Below the pieces are notes generated by a model that worked only from the letters and a program-made list of their open reading frames with translations, made no database searches and had not been told where the DNA came from. Positions 24,501 to 36,557 of a stretch of 60,000 nt of DNA are shown in pieces; the first letter of the stretch is position 1, and every line of letters starts with the position of its first letter. The stretch is from Apostichopus japonicus (lineage: Eukaryota; Echinodermata; Holothuroidea; Aspidochirotida; Stichopodidae), in contig NC_092578.1 of the NCBI RefSeq assembly GCF_037975245.1, positions 15,174,321 through 15,234,320 of the forward strand, given 5' to 3'. The position numbers and the translations under genes were made by a program.

Positions 24501-27500
24501 AGATACCGTCACGTCTGTCTCATCTCTTTGATACCATCACGTCTGTCTGATCCCTTTGATACCCTCACGTCTGTCTCATCCTTTAGATACCACCACGTCT
24601 GTCTGATCCCTTTGATACCATCACGTCTGTCTCATCTCTTAGATAGCATCACGTCTGTCTGATCCCTTTGATACCCTCACGTCTGTCTCATCTCGTAGAT
24701 ACCGTCACGTCTGTCTCATCCCTTAGATACCGTCACGTCTGTCTCATCTCTTAGATACCATCACGTCTGTCTGAACCCTTTGATATCCTCACGTATGTCT
24801 CATCCTTTAGATACCCTCACGTCTGTCCCAACCCTTAGATACCATCACGTCTGTCTCATCCCTTAGATACCATCACGTAAGTCTGATCCCTTAGATACCC
24901 TCACGTCTGTCTCATCTCGTAGATACCGTCACGTCTGTCTCATCCCTTAGATACCGTCACGTCTGTCTCATCTCTTAGATACCATCACGTCTGTCTGAAC
25001 CCTTTGATACCATCACGTATGTCTCATCTCTTAGATAGCATCACGTCTGTCTGATCCCTTTGATACCCTCACGTCTGTCTCATCTCGTAGATACCGTCAC
25101 GTCTGTCTCATCCCTTAGATACCATCACGTCTGTCTCAACCCCTAGATTCCCTCACGTCTGTGTTATCCCTTAGATACCCTCACGTCTGGCTGATCCCTT
25201 AGATACCATCACGTCTGTCTGATCCCTTAGATACCGTCACGTCTGTCTGATCCCTTAGATACCCTCACGTCTGTCTGATCCCTTAGATACCCTCACTTCT
25301 GTCTCATCCTTTAGATACCATCGCGTCTGTCTGATCCCTTTGATACCCTCACGTCTGTCTCATCCCTTAGATACCGTCACGTCTGTCTCATCCCTTAGAT
25401 ACCATCACGTCTGTCTCATCCCTTAGATACCGTCACGTCTGTCTCATCTCTTAGATACCATCACATCTGTCTGAACCCTTTGATACCCTCACGTATGTCT
25501 TATCCCTTAGATACCCTCACGTCTGTCCCAACCTTAGATACCATCACGTCTGTCTCAACCCCTACATACCATCACGTCTGTGTCATCCCTTAGATACCAT
25601 CACGTCTGTCTCATCCCTTAGATACCGTCACGTCTGTCTCATCTCTTAGATAGCATCACGTCTGTCTGATCCCTTTGATACCCTCACGTCTGTCTTGTCC
25701 TTTAGATAGCATCACGTCCGTCTGATCCCTTAGATACCCTCACTTCTGTCTCATCCTTTAGATACCATCGCGTCTGTCTGATCCCTTTGATACCCTCACG
25801 TCTGTCTCATCCCTTAGATACCGTCACGTCTGTCTCATCTCTTTGATACCATCACGTCTGTCTGATCCCTTTGATACCCTCACGTCTGTCTCATCCTTTA
25901 GATACCACCACGTCTGTCTGATCCCTTTGATACCATCACGTCTGTCTCATCTCTTAGATAGCATCACGTCTGTCTGATCCCTTTGATACCCTCACGTCTG
26001 TCTTGTCCTTTAGATAACATCCATTCTGTCTCATCTCTTAGATACTATCACGTCTGTCTGAACCCTTTGATACCCTCACGTATGTCTCATCCCTTAGATA
26101 CCCTCACGTCTGTCCCAACCCTTAGATACCATCACGTCTGTCTCAACCCTTACATACTCATCACGACTGTCTCATCCCTTAGATACCCTCACGTCTGTCT
26201 CATCTCGTAGATACCGTCACGTCTGTCTCATCCCTTGAATACCGTCACGTCTGTCTCATCTCTTAGATACCATCACGTCTGTCTGAACCCTTTGATACCC
26301 TCACGTATGTCTCATCCCTTAGATACCCTCACGCCTGTCCCAACCCTTAGATACCATCACGTCTGTCTCATCCCTTAGATACCGTCACGTCTGTCTCATC
26401 CCTTAGATACCCTCACGTCTGTCTCATCCCTTAGATACCATCACGTCTGTCTCATCCCTTAGATACCGTCACGTGTGTCTCATCTCTTAGATACCATCAC
26501 GTCTGTCTGATCCCTTTGATACCCTCACGTCTGTCTTGTCCTTTAGATACCATCACGTCTGTCTCATCTCTTAGATAGCATCACGTCTGTCCCATCCTTT
26601 AGATACCATCACGTCTGTCTGAACCCTTTGATACCCTCACGTATGTCTCATCCCTTAGATACCCTCACGTCTGTCCCAACCCTTAGATACCATCACGTCT
26701 GTCTCATCCCTTAGATACCGTCACGTCTGTCTCATCCCTTAGATACCCTCACGTCTGTCTCATCCCTTAGATACCATCACGTCTGTCTCATCCCTTAGAT
26801 ACCGTCACGTCTGTCTCATCTCTTAGATACCATCACATCTGTCTGAACCCTTTGATACCCTCACGTATGTCTCATGCCTTAGATACCCTCACGTCTGTCC
26901 CAACCTTAGATACCATCACGTCTGTCTCAACCCCTACATACCATCACGTCTGTGTCATCCCTTAGATACCATCACGTCTGTCTCATCCCTTAGATACCGT
27001 CACGTCTGTCTCATCCCTTAGATACCCTCACGTCTGTCTCATCCCTTAGATACCATCACGTCTGTCTCATCCCTTAGATACCGTCACGTCTGTCTCATCT
27101 CTTAGATACCATTACGTCTGTCTGATCCCTTGGATACCCTTACGTCTGTCTTGTCCTTTAGATACCATCACGTCTGTCTCATCTCTTAGATAGCATCACG
27201 TCTGTCCCATCCTTTAGATACCATCACGTCTGTCTGAACCCTTTCATACCCTCACGTATGTCTCATCCTTTAGATACCCTCACGTCTGTCCCAACCCTTA
27301 GATACCATCACGTCTGTCTCATCCCTTAGATACCGTCACGTCTGTCTCATCCCTTAGATACCCTCACGTCTGTCTCATCCCTTAGATACCATCACGTCTG
27401 TCTCATCCCTTAGATACCGTCACGTCTGTCTCATCTCTTAGATACCATCACATCTGTCTGAACCCTTTGATACCCTCACGTATGTCTCATCCCTTAGATA

Positions 27501-28045
27501 CCCTCACGTCTGTCCCAACCTTAGATACCATCACGTCTGTCTCAACCCCTACATACCATCACGTCTGTGTCATCCCTTAGATACCATCACGTCTGTCTCA
27601 TCCCTTAGATACCGTCACGTCTGTCTCATCTCTTAGATAGCATCACGTCTGTCTGATCCCTTTGATACCCTCACGTCTGTCTTGTCCTTTAGATACCATC
27701 ACGTCTGTCTCATCTCTTAGATAGCATCACGTCTGTCCCATCCTTTAGATACCATCACGTCTGTCTGATCTCTTAGATAGCATCACATCTGTCTGAACCC
27801 TTTGATACCATCACGTCTGTCTGATCTCTTAGATACCATCACATCTGTCTGAACCCTTTGATACCCTCACGTATGTCTCATCCCTTAGATACCCTCACGT
27901 CTGTCCCAACCCTTAGATACCCTCACGTCTGTCTGATCTCTGAGATACCCTCACGTCTGTCCCAACCCTTACATACCATCGCGTCTGTCTCAACCCTTAG
28001 ATACCATCACGTCTGTCTCATCCCATAGATACAATCCCTTACATA
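15571..28045. repeat. 12.5-kb minisatellite of a 28-bp unit with higher-order structure
   Basis: About 445 tandem copies of a 28-bp unit whose core reads CCCTTAGATACCATCACG, followed by a TCTGTCTCAT-like half. Units vary mainly at ACC(A/G/C)TCAC, TCT(C/G)ATC and CTT(A/T)GATA. Occasional 22-29-bp variants occur. A distinctive variant series starting TTCCCTTAGATACCCTTACG recurs near 15656, 16401, 17260, 19434, 21019, 22971 and 23830. The 859-bp spacing of 16401-17260 is repeated exactly at 22971-23830. A block holding an identical 75-codon ORF recurs 7,830 bp apart (18153 and 25983). The unit length is not a multiple of three, so it does not code protein. Nearly every unit has one CpG inside ACGT. 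Confidence 0.97.
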
Positions 28046-29000
28046 CAGGGAAAATGAAGACTTTTTCTTCCCCAGGAAAGTACTACTGAAAAGTAGGATA
28101 AAGCTACTGACACCCCATCACCCTCTCATTTCTAGTAATATACGCCAAATGCGTAAAAGAGTACTTCCACGTATTGCGTTTACTATTTCACAGTCCTACT
28201 TAGGCTGCTGCCTCTTGAAAAAGGCGCTAAAAATATTCAAGCCGCATTTGAGTTATGTTGTAACTTTTTATCACACTGATCAGTTTCCATGTCAAGCCAG
28301 CAGCTGACCACTGGCCGATTGAACTCCAATCTTGACCGTCGTCACCTGAAAAAAATCGTGGATAGTCGGGATCCAAACGTAGGATAACCGAGTGAGGTCG
28401 CTTTCCATTTTAACAAATGCATAACAGCATTAATCAAAGGGTTGATAGCCTTTTCACCATATTTTGGTGGCGAGACTGCAGGTTCGAATCATTAGGGATA
28501 AATAGACACAAAAACAATGGCTATGAATATTTTAATATGAATATTAGGGGGAAATTTACATTGTATGCCTTGTTATGTTTATATCCATGTTTTACCTTAT
28601 AGTTTGGTATTCTTTATTTTATTTAGATATAACTGTTTAAGGTGGAACTATGACGTAACATCTCATGTAAAACACGTTTAATATATTCAGAAAAAAAGAA
28701 AGATCAGGGGAATAATTTTTAGCATTATAGTTTTTAATTTTATTTTAATTTTTATGTTTCACAATTGCTGGTTTTACTCGCTTGTAAGTTTGTGAAATAT
28801 TTGGTACGTTTTATTATTGCCCTTACGTTACGCTTGTACAATTTTCTTCAACTTTAAGAATGTCAATTTTCTTTGCAGCATGTATATCGACATTTTCTTC
28901 ATTGATATCCGCTCTGGAGTCACACCTCTCAATCAAAGCTCCTCTCGACCGCCCCGCCCCCGCCCCACCCCTCCCCGCCCCAAGTCTGATATTTGTTTCT
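28046..29000. other. Left part of unit B, 3' flank of copy B
   Basis: From about 28290 the sequence is homologous to 6874 onward in unit A and to 40493-40580 before unit C. It keeps the hAT-free empty site near 28370. The 3' flank is AT-rich with a short C-rich tract at 28948-28980. No gene of its own. Confidence 0.55.
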
Positions 29001-29115
29001 TTAAGTATTTTCATAAGCCATGATCTCCTCCTGTAGATCTCTGTTATCTTTCTCGATTTCATCCATTTGCTTCTGCATCCTCTTCATCTCCTTCGTTTTC
29101 TCTTTAACTTTCATC
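29001..29115 (-). CDS. Copy B, last coding exon
   Basis: A 115-bp exon after TTTACAG, coding MKVKEKTKEMKRMQKQMDEI and onward to IMAYENT, stop at 29001-29003. Where copy C has TAA, B has GAA. Confidence 0.72.
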
Positions 29116-32100
29116 CTGTAAATGGAAGATAATAAACCAACTATGTTGGAGCAAAACTAAGAATATGTATATTAATCAATTTTGTACACAGACACTCATA
29201 ATCAAATGATCCCTGTTCTTAGTTCATTGGGACGCAGAGAAGTCCGGGTTATCCCCAGATATATTTATATTGCTTGGACGCGGTATTACCTCTGACGTAA
29301 CCTGGGTAAAAGATTTCAAAGAATGTAACATTCAAAATTAGTATACTATTTTATTTGGCATGGACAGAATCCTCACAAAAAGAAGGGAACAAAATCAAGG
29401 TGGAGTTCGATTACCGGTTAATTTCCCCAAGAATAAATCAGTTAACCGGTTTGCATTAAAGAAAAATGTAAAAGGTCACCAAAGACAACAAGATTTTTTA
29501 CAAAATGTTTTGTAACGTCAAACCTGTTACGTAAATTACATGAATACTTACTCTGCTTTGTCTAACTCACTGAGCAGAGCTGTGACGTCACTCTCACGAT
29601 CCGCCAAATCACGGCTAATCCTTTTGAATTCTTCCTCCCTCTCCGTGACGATTGCCTGTAATCTTTCCATTTCCTGCTCGTTCCACATATTTTTCTTTTT
29701 CATTTGTATGAAATTCATTTTTGCATGAGTCTTAACACGCTCCGCTTCTTTTAACTGCATAGCTCTGTGCATTGCGTGAACATCGTTTTTCCTCATCGAT
29801 GAAGCTTGATGAATCCATTGCTGCAATTCTCTCTCCAACTTATCCTTATCACTAATAACTTTCTCATTACTACTAACAAGTTCACTATTTTCTTTCTTGA
29901 GTTGTATCAAATCGTTGTTAGTTTTGTATAAGTCTTTCTTCAACCAACGAATCAACGATCTCATCTCCTCCTGCTCCTTGGTCTTCTCATTCAGTTCTCC
30001 TTTAAGTTGCGTCACTCTGACGTCACGATCAGATGCTACGTCATTATCCGACAAAAGACCCTGACCTCGCTTCGATGTTAACAACCCATCAGTCTTCACA
30101 TGCACCCTGTTTTTCATTTTATCGTATTGTTGCCTGAGATCTGCATGTTTGTCCTGTAGATTTAAGAACCTCTTTTGTAATTGTTTGTTATTTTGACGTA
30201 AGTGATCTGCTTTATATTCTGAATCTTTCTGAAGATCAATGTTAGTCTTTTCCAGACGTTTTATTTGTTCCTCAAGTGCAATCAACTCATCTGTATTCTC
30301 CTTGTTTTGTTGTACAAGTTCCCTTCCTACAGGATGCGTGAACTGATTCCAATGAATGAGATATTGATCAAGTTCACATACCAGGAAAGATAGCTGTGAA
30401 TGTGAACCCTTGTCTATGTCAGGCATTTCTTCTCTGTGTTTCATTAAAGAATCTCTATGTTCCCCTGCTCTTTCAGATTGCATTTCTTCTTGGTCTTGTT
30501 GCAAGCCGGTACCGTCACATTTCTGGAAGAGATCAATCAGCTTCTTCTTTGCTTCATCATTTTCCTCTTTATGTTGTTTACTGTTCCTTACAAGAACGTC
30601 GTAGTCATATCTTGTCTGGCTAAGTTCCTTTTCGTACTTAGACTCATAACTTAATTTTTCTTGTTGAAAGGTTGCTGTTAATTCTTCAATGGCAGCGTTA
30701 CTGCAGCAGGTCTCAAGGAATAAACGAACTTGTAGCAGTTCGTGTTCTTCTGTTAAATTCTTCATCCCGTTCAATTGTCTTTGTAGTTCGTCTGCTTTCA
30801 GTTTGAATTCATTCTCTCTCGATACAGCCTTCTTCAGATCCTCGATCTGATTGAGAGTTTCTTGCATTTTCTGTTCATAGCATATCAGTTTGTTTTCTTT
30901 CTCTTCAACCATTTTGTTATAATATTCTGCCATTCTGTCCATCTGATGTTGCAATTGAGACTTCTCTTTGTCAAGATTTTCCTCAAGCTGAGTAATCTCA
31001 CCCATGTATTGAGTTGTTTTCATCTCATGGATCATCTCCTTACTGTGTTCCATCACATCTCTGTAAGACTGACTCAATTCTTCCAGCTTATTACGCAGCT
31101 CGTTATTTTCTCCGATTACTTTCTCCGTAATAATCTTTCCGTCTCCGATCTTCATCTCGTATTCTCTCTCAAGGTCCTTCACTTCATCTTGATGAACCAG
31201 TCTTTGTTCTTTCAATTTATCTTCTAGTGCTTTCATCCCGGACTGGAGACTTTGAATTAATTCATCTTTGGCAGCAATCTGAGAATCCATTCGCCCTTTC
31301 ATGCAAGTCATCTCCTCTTCGTGAATCTCTCTAATGACTTTTGCCTCTTCACTATGAATCTTTCTTTCTGAAATAAACTTTTCTTCCATGGTCTTTAGTT
31401 CCGATTCGAGGTACTGCATGTTAGCTTCATGCTCGGCATTAACAGTAGTTAAGTTCTGTTTAACTTTCTCCAGACTTTTCTCTAAAACCTTCATAGTCTT
31501 CTTTAGACTCCGGTTATTGTTTCGCAATGATGTAAGTTCTTTCTTAGCGTTGCTAAGCTCGGCAGTGAGTTTATAAACAACGCTATTGCTCTTGTTTAAA
31601 GTAATGGCCATGTTTTCCATCTCTTTCTTGTACCTCTCACAATCTCTCTCCTTTATGAGAAGCATTTCTCCCCATTGCTTGCGTAGGGTTTCCTCTTGCT
31701 CACAAAAGAACTGCCTCTGTGATCTCAGTTTTTCCTCCAGATTCTTTACTCCGGATTCAAGAAAAGACTTTTCAGCGTGTAGTTTATCTTTGAATCTCAG
31801 AGAATTCTGAAGATCGTACTCGGTCTTATCAGCAGTAATCTGGAGTGACGTCATCTGGATCTTGAGCTGCTGGTTGTCTTCCAGTAATGACGTCATTTTG
31901 GTGTTAGCGTTGTTGAGCTCCGAGCTGACGATATCTAAGGTTTGACTATTTTCTCGTAATAAGTGAGTCATATTCATCTCCTTCTTCTTGTGTCGTTGAC
32001 ACTCCTGCTCCTTAGCAGCAAGTCTGTCATTCCACCTCGAATTGGTCTCCTTGAGCTGATTCTCCAGCTCTCGACACTGTGCGGTCTTTGACCCGAGGTC

Positions 32101-34146
32101 ACCCTTCATTACTCGACGCGCGGCAGAATTGGATTTTATCTCTTTGCCGAAACTGGTCACAGCTTTCTTAAGGATCGTCTGATCCCGTTGCTTGATTTTC
32201 AGCTGACTGGCCATATCGTGATGGATCTTCACCACTTGACGGCTTTCTTCGCTAAGCCGATTTAGGACGCGTATGACGTCATCCCGCTCTCGGTGATGGC
32301 TGACCGATCGCTTTTTGAATATTCCACGCTGAGCCTTTTCAAACTTTAGAAGTTTCTTGTCGACGAGGTCGGCGATGGTTTGGTTGCAGAGAGCGACTGT
32401 TGCACGCAGTTCTTCGGTAGGTGAGCTGATTAAATGAAAAGAATAGAAGCAATTTGATAACAGTAAACCCCTTATACGATTTGTCGCCATTAACTTCTTC
32501 ATCAAGCACTGTTGTGACCTTAGAATTATTGATATTCTACCAAACTGAACTGATCATATGTCGTTTTGAAATTGATACAAGAATGATGATACATCATTTT
32601 TAATAAAATAGTTATATATGACAGGACCGCTTAAATAACGCTTAGTGGCTGGAAATTAGAGGAGACCACTTCTTTCTCCTTAATTTAAAGATTTCCCATC
32701 TCACCTTTGCTGACTCTCTTGCAGTTGTTGTTCCTGGTCGGTTGGTTGGTCCTCCAAGGTGGTGGTGGTTGAAGGAAGTGGAATGGAGTGGTTGTTGTTG
32801 TTAGAAGGCACAGAAGGGAGACCGGAAGATCCCTCCACTAACACCCCGTCCACGAAAACTAGGTCATCTAGGTAGACGATGACCTGTGAAAGAAGAACAA
32901 AGAATATCATGCCTTTAAATAATTTGTTATAATTTTAAATAATAAGTTAGCAATTATAATGTTTGTTTTATAAATATTTCCAGTTAATAATAATGACCAA
33001 ATTTATGATCTCCTCTACAACATTCTCATGACTGATATATAAATAATATAACTAGCCTATAGACTCTCTCCCGAATTATCATCTGCCTTTGAAAATGCTA
33101 GCTTTTTTGGTCCCCCTTAATTTGGGCACATCATCGGTAACCTTATAGTCTTGACTATGATTAGTTTTGTTTTGAGCAGACAGAACAGACAGAAGGTTAA
33201 AGGGATAACGAAGTATCGAGTTTCAAATCAAATATAACGCAGACTAATAACACTCATTAGTCTAAGACTCATCTTGATAACTTGTCACAATGCTGAGATA
33301 TAACCTTTCTTACATTTATTCCATTTTATTTTGATGACAACATTGCCCAATATTATGTTATATCATAATTGAACTACACATCCATCGTTTCTTTCCTAAT
33401 ACAGTAATCACATGGGCGTAGTAGTCCAGTTTGATTAATTCTTTGGGAGGGGGTGGGGTGAACGGTAATTCATTACGTGAAACATATTACGAATGATTGC
33501 TTTGTCGTATCCATGGTGACGTATAATTGTCAACATCGTAACAACGACCAAACGCAGGCCAAATTCGGACGAACCGATATGCCACCATCATTGTATGTTA
33601 TAATATCATTATTATATACATTATGCATGTGTATAGTTTGACGAAATTTGGCGTTCCAAGGCTATGAGATAGAGGTAAAATCGGTAAAATCTTATATGCA
33701 AACTCATCAATAAAGCTTGACTTAACGAGGATTAATAATTTAGCTCATATGACGTCACGCCAATTATTAGATGTAGACGATAATTCAAAAGCAGTTGCAA
33801 ATTGCCCCCCCCCCCTCCAGTTATAGAGTTGAGATATTGTAGCCGAATGTACTCTCTTCCTTCTAGTAATATGTCGAGCTGTTTACCTTTGCTCACCACA
33901 GCTGATGATATTCTACAACCGTGTTACTCCCGTGTTGCTATATGCCCGGTCCAAGACTAAGCCAAGAAACATATATGAGAAGTATTACAAGCATCATAAA
34001 CTGACCTTATCATTGTCCATAGGTTGGACCTCAAAATCACCAAACTTGATGCGGAGCGAGTCATCACTCAACGCATCACAGCCGGGAAATCCCCATGCGA
34101 CGTTGTTATTCGCAGGTTCGCTTGGTTTCTGAATAAATTCAGACAT
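29001..34146 (-). CDS. Long coiled-coil protein, copy B (four coding exons)
   Basis: Exons 34146-34006, 32883-32705, 32425-29552 and 29115-29001 join into 1,102 residues. Introns are 1,122, 279 and 436 bp, all GT-AG, with the same phases as copy A. Residues 1-47 contain WGFPGCDALSDDSLRIKFGD. Residues 48-106 hold VIVYLDDLVFVDG and an Asn/Thr/Gln-rich tail. The rest is one extended coiled coil, ending IMAYENT. A continuous reading can be started 28 codons earlier in intron 2 (MMKKLMATNR...), but the acceptor at 32426 shows that this is intron read-through. Compared with A it has a four-residue-longer segment before DKLERELQQW and a very different block at 30230-30415, where it matches copy C instead. 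No signal peptide or membrane segment. The function is unknown to me. Confidence 0.77.
29552..32425 (-). CDS. Copy B, main coiled-coil exon
   Basis: A 2,874-bp exon with 957 internal open codons. Acceptor TTAATCAG|CTCACC, donor GCAGA|GTAAGT. It has several in-frame indels against copy A and no frameshift, which suggests the protein was under selection after duplication. Confidence 0.87.
32705..32883 (-). CDS. Copy B, second coding exon
   Basis: A 179-bp exon between TTTCACAG and GTGAGA, phase 0 in and phase 2 out. It is one Thr codon longer than in A and C. The first 18 residues, VIVYLDDLVFVDGVLVEG, are identical in all copies. Confidence 0.72.
34006..34146 (-). CDS. Copy B, first coding exon
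   Basis: A 47-codon exon from MSEFIQKP to MDNDK with donor AAG|GTCAGT in phase 0. A candidate acceptor (TTTCGGAG|CATTC, exon start 34160) lies just before the start codon. Used as an acceptor, it requires a phase-1 donor to keep this frame, which is the phase of the Ig exon donor at 38189. The simpler reading is a non-coding leader exon spliced here. Confidence 0.65.
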
Positions 34147-34159
34147 AATCGCTTTGAAT

Positions 34160-34960
34160 GCTCCGAAAGTAAAAGTGTAGCAAGTACGCAAACTTTAAGA
34201 ATCGATGTGTTGATATCTAATGTGTGATAACTGTTACTAGGTATCACAGCATATTTACCTCCTTAGGAAAACTACAGTGACGCAACAGCGACGCATTTTA
34301 CCTCACGCAGAAACTGGCGTATGAACTGATCTAATGCGCGATGTAAGACATGTAAGGAAACCTTTGACGAACACATACCATTAGCATTCCTATACGGAAT
34401 AGGGCAGGGCCAAAGGGATTGCGTCAAGGCGCTGTCTATGTGATCCCTCGACGTACGCAGCATATGATTGCACATAAAATGCAATGACATGTTAAAGAAA
34501 GCGCGTCAAAACAAGAGACTTTTCAATTGCGCGTATCTGCGTCACACACGATCATACTGTTAGCTGTTCTTGTGATATAGTTTAATACAGTCCGTTGTGG
34601 GTCTTTATGGTTCTTCATCGATTGCGCGAACTTTCATCTCTGTAAATTTAATGTAATCATAATAACCTGGGAGGGTATCCCAATAAAAGTAATCACTATC
34701 ACGCAGAAACTGGCGTATGAACTGATCTAATGCGAGATGTAAGACATGTAAGGAAACTTTTGACGAACACATACCATTAGCATTCCTAGAGGGAATAGGG
34801 CAGGGCCAAAGGGATTGCGTCAAGGCGCTAACTATATAATCTCTCGACGTACGCAGCATTATGATTGCACATAAAGTGCAATGACATGTTAAAAAACAAA
34901 CGCTCAAAACAAGAGACTTTGATGTGCGCGCATCTGCGTCACACACGATCATACATGGCT
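34160..34960 (-). repeat. Leader region of copy B, internally duplicated
   Basis: The block 34302-34560 (putative leader with donor GAG|GTAAAA) is repeated 398 bp upstream at 34700-34960 with about 90 percent identity by eye. The upstream copy lacks the donor because the sequence diverges right after CTGCGTGA. A and C have one copy each. Both copies in B keep an open frame, but A and C have stops in it, so I read it as non-coding leader or promoter sequence. Confidence 0.45.
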
Positions 34961-34970
34961 ACAAAGGTTT

Positions 34971-34978
34971 TGACGTCA
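34971..34978. promoter_or_regulatory. CRE palindrome upstream of copy B
   Basis: TGACGTCACGAATTA, the same site and context as upstream of copies A and C, about 825 bp upstream of the start codon. The greater distance comes from the leader duplication. Confidence 0.35.
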
Positions 34979-35091
34979 CGAATTACTTCGCATGCAACTG
35001 GAAACTTTACGATGGTAAAGAACGGCAATGTTCTCGTGATGTTATTTAACTTAGCAACTACGAATAATCGTAAATATGAAGAGGTTAAAAT

Positions 35092-35375
35092 ATGAATTCG
35101 AATTCTTGATATCTCGAATTCAATTTTTGATATCTCTAATTCAAATTTGGATATCTCTAATTGTATTCCCGATATCTCTAATTCAATTTTGGATATCCCT
35201 AAATCGAATTCTTGATATCTCTAATTCAATTTTGGATATCTCGAATTCGAATTCTTGATATCTCGAATTCAATTTCTGATATCTCAAATATGTTGAAATT
35301 ATTGATATCTGGAAATGCATAAGAGATATCTGAAAATGAATAAGAGATATCCAAAAATGAATAAGAGATATCTGT
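35092..35375. repeat. GATATC/GAATTC-rich inverted minisatellite, unit B
   Basis: About 20-25-bp degenerate repeats of the type GATATCTC(G/T)AATTCAATTT. They run in one orientation up to about 35285 and then in the inverse (AAATGAATAAGAGATATC) to 35375, so the two halves can pair. A close copy is at 56841-57121 in unit C. Confidence 0.8.
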
Positions 35376-36215
35376 AATTGTTGAATAAATGGGAGCAATT
35401 AATTTTGGTGCGAGACCTATACGCCGGTGGTGACAGATTATGATAGATGGCGGTATTTATGAATACAGAGTTAGATTATTCGTTGGACAGACTGTCAATT
35501 CTGGTGATTCTTCATCTAAAGGTGATGATTTATTTATAAAAACAAACATGAGTCGCACCTTGATGTTTTAGTAGGTAGTCGAAAGTTTTTTTTTCGGGCT
35601 GGGTATGGGTTGGGTGACTGTGCTAATTTGATGATGTATGGTTACATTATCTCTCCCGCATATTAAATGGTTTCTATACACAGTGAGAGTTTAATATCAT
35701 CTGACATTCGGTCCGAATTATAAAGTTATATCAGACGAATTGTGGCAGCTGTGTCGATGAGAACAATTGTCTTATATACTAATTTGTTGTATGGCAGGAG
35801 TGTGAGTTAAGCGTAGTGTATGAGTAATTGGTACAGATTGGCTATACTCCAAAAGCGAATCACGATAGGATTTAGGGAAATCATACATTTAAAGCTGGAC
35901 GCACACTGCCCTGACTGCAAAGAATTAAACTCAATGTGTCCGTCGATTGCGTCGAGACCCAAACTCCTAGAACTGACATCCCTGCCGGCTCCTCAACAAC
36001 ACTGAACAACTGCTTAATTGCACTGGTGGGGTGTTAGGGGAAAGGCGCTGGAAGCTTTAGCATTTGAGCATTTGGTGATAATTCTCGTTCTCTCATAGCG
36101 GCTCAGTTAGAACAGAAACACAAAGCAGCAAGCGGAATTACAATTCTCTGGAAAGTTTTCTAAGCCCTGGTGGAGATTCTGGTGACTTCAGCTGCAGCAG
36201 TTGCAGATATTATCT

Positions 36216-36557
36216 CAGTGGCGTAACGATGAGCCTGGGGGCCCCCGGCTACTGGTCCAAATGGGCCTCTATCAGGAGGTCCAAGCAAGGGCGTCCGCAG
36301 AAATTTTCACAGGGGGAAGGGGGGAATCAGTAGGTAACGTAGGTGAAACACACTACTTGATAATATCTAAGCGGAGCGCCACAGCCGTTGGCGCAGAGCG
36401 TACCACGATTTGTTTTGGCCAAAAAATACTCCTAGATCGTCGGAAAAGACACTTCCCGTTCAGGTTGCATTTACACATCGGTTATTTTAAGATCTCATGT
36501 CTTAGGATTTTGACTTTCAATAATTTCAGTAGTGTATTATGGGTCCGTATGCAATGA
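36216..36557. mobile_element. Fragment related to the hAT-like element, unit B
   Basis: Starts CAGTGGCGTAACGATG and shares internal sequence with 6990-7170 of the hAT-like element (AAGCGGAGCGCCAC and the following 100 bp). No matching right inverted end is visible. The same fragment is in unit C at 57964-58305, so it predates the B/C duplication. Confidence 0.5.

Noticed and set aside
15571-28045. CRISPR-like array
   Set aside because: The 28-bp units are contiguous with no unique spacers, and the setting is eukaryotic. It is a minisatellite.
32426-32505. Upstream methionines extending the copy B main exon (MMKKLMATNR...)
   Set aside because: This is intron 2 read-through. A clear acceptor at 32426, the phase match to exon 2 and lack of conservation in A and C argue against it.
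34272-34952. Conserved ORFs in the leader blocks of B as a coding exon
   Set aside because: Copies A and C have stop codons in the same frame, and its phase does not fit the first coding exon.
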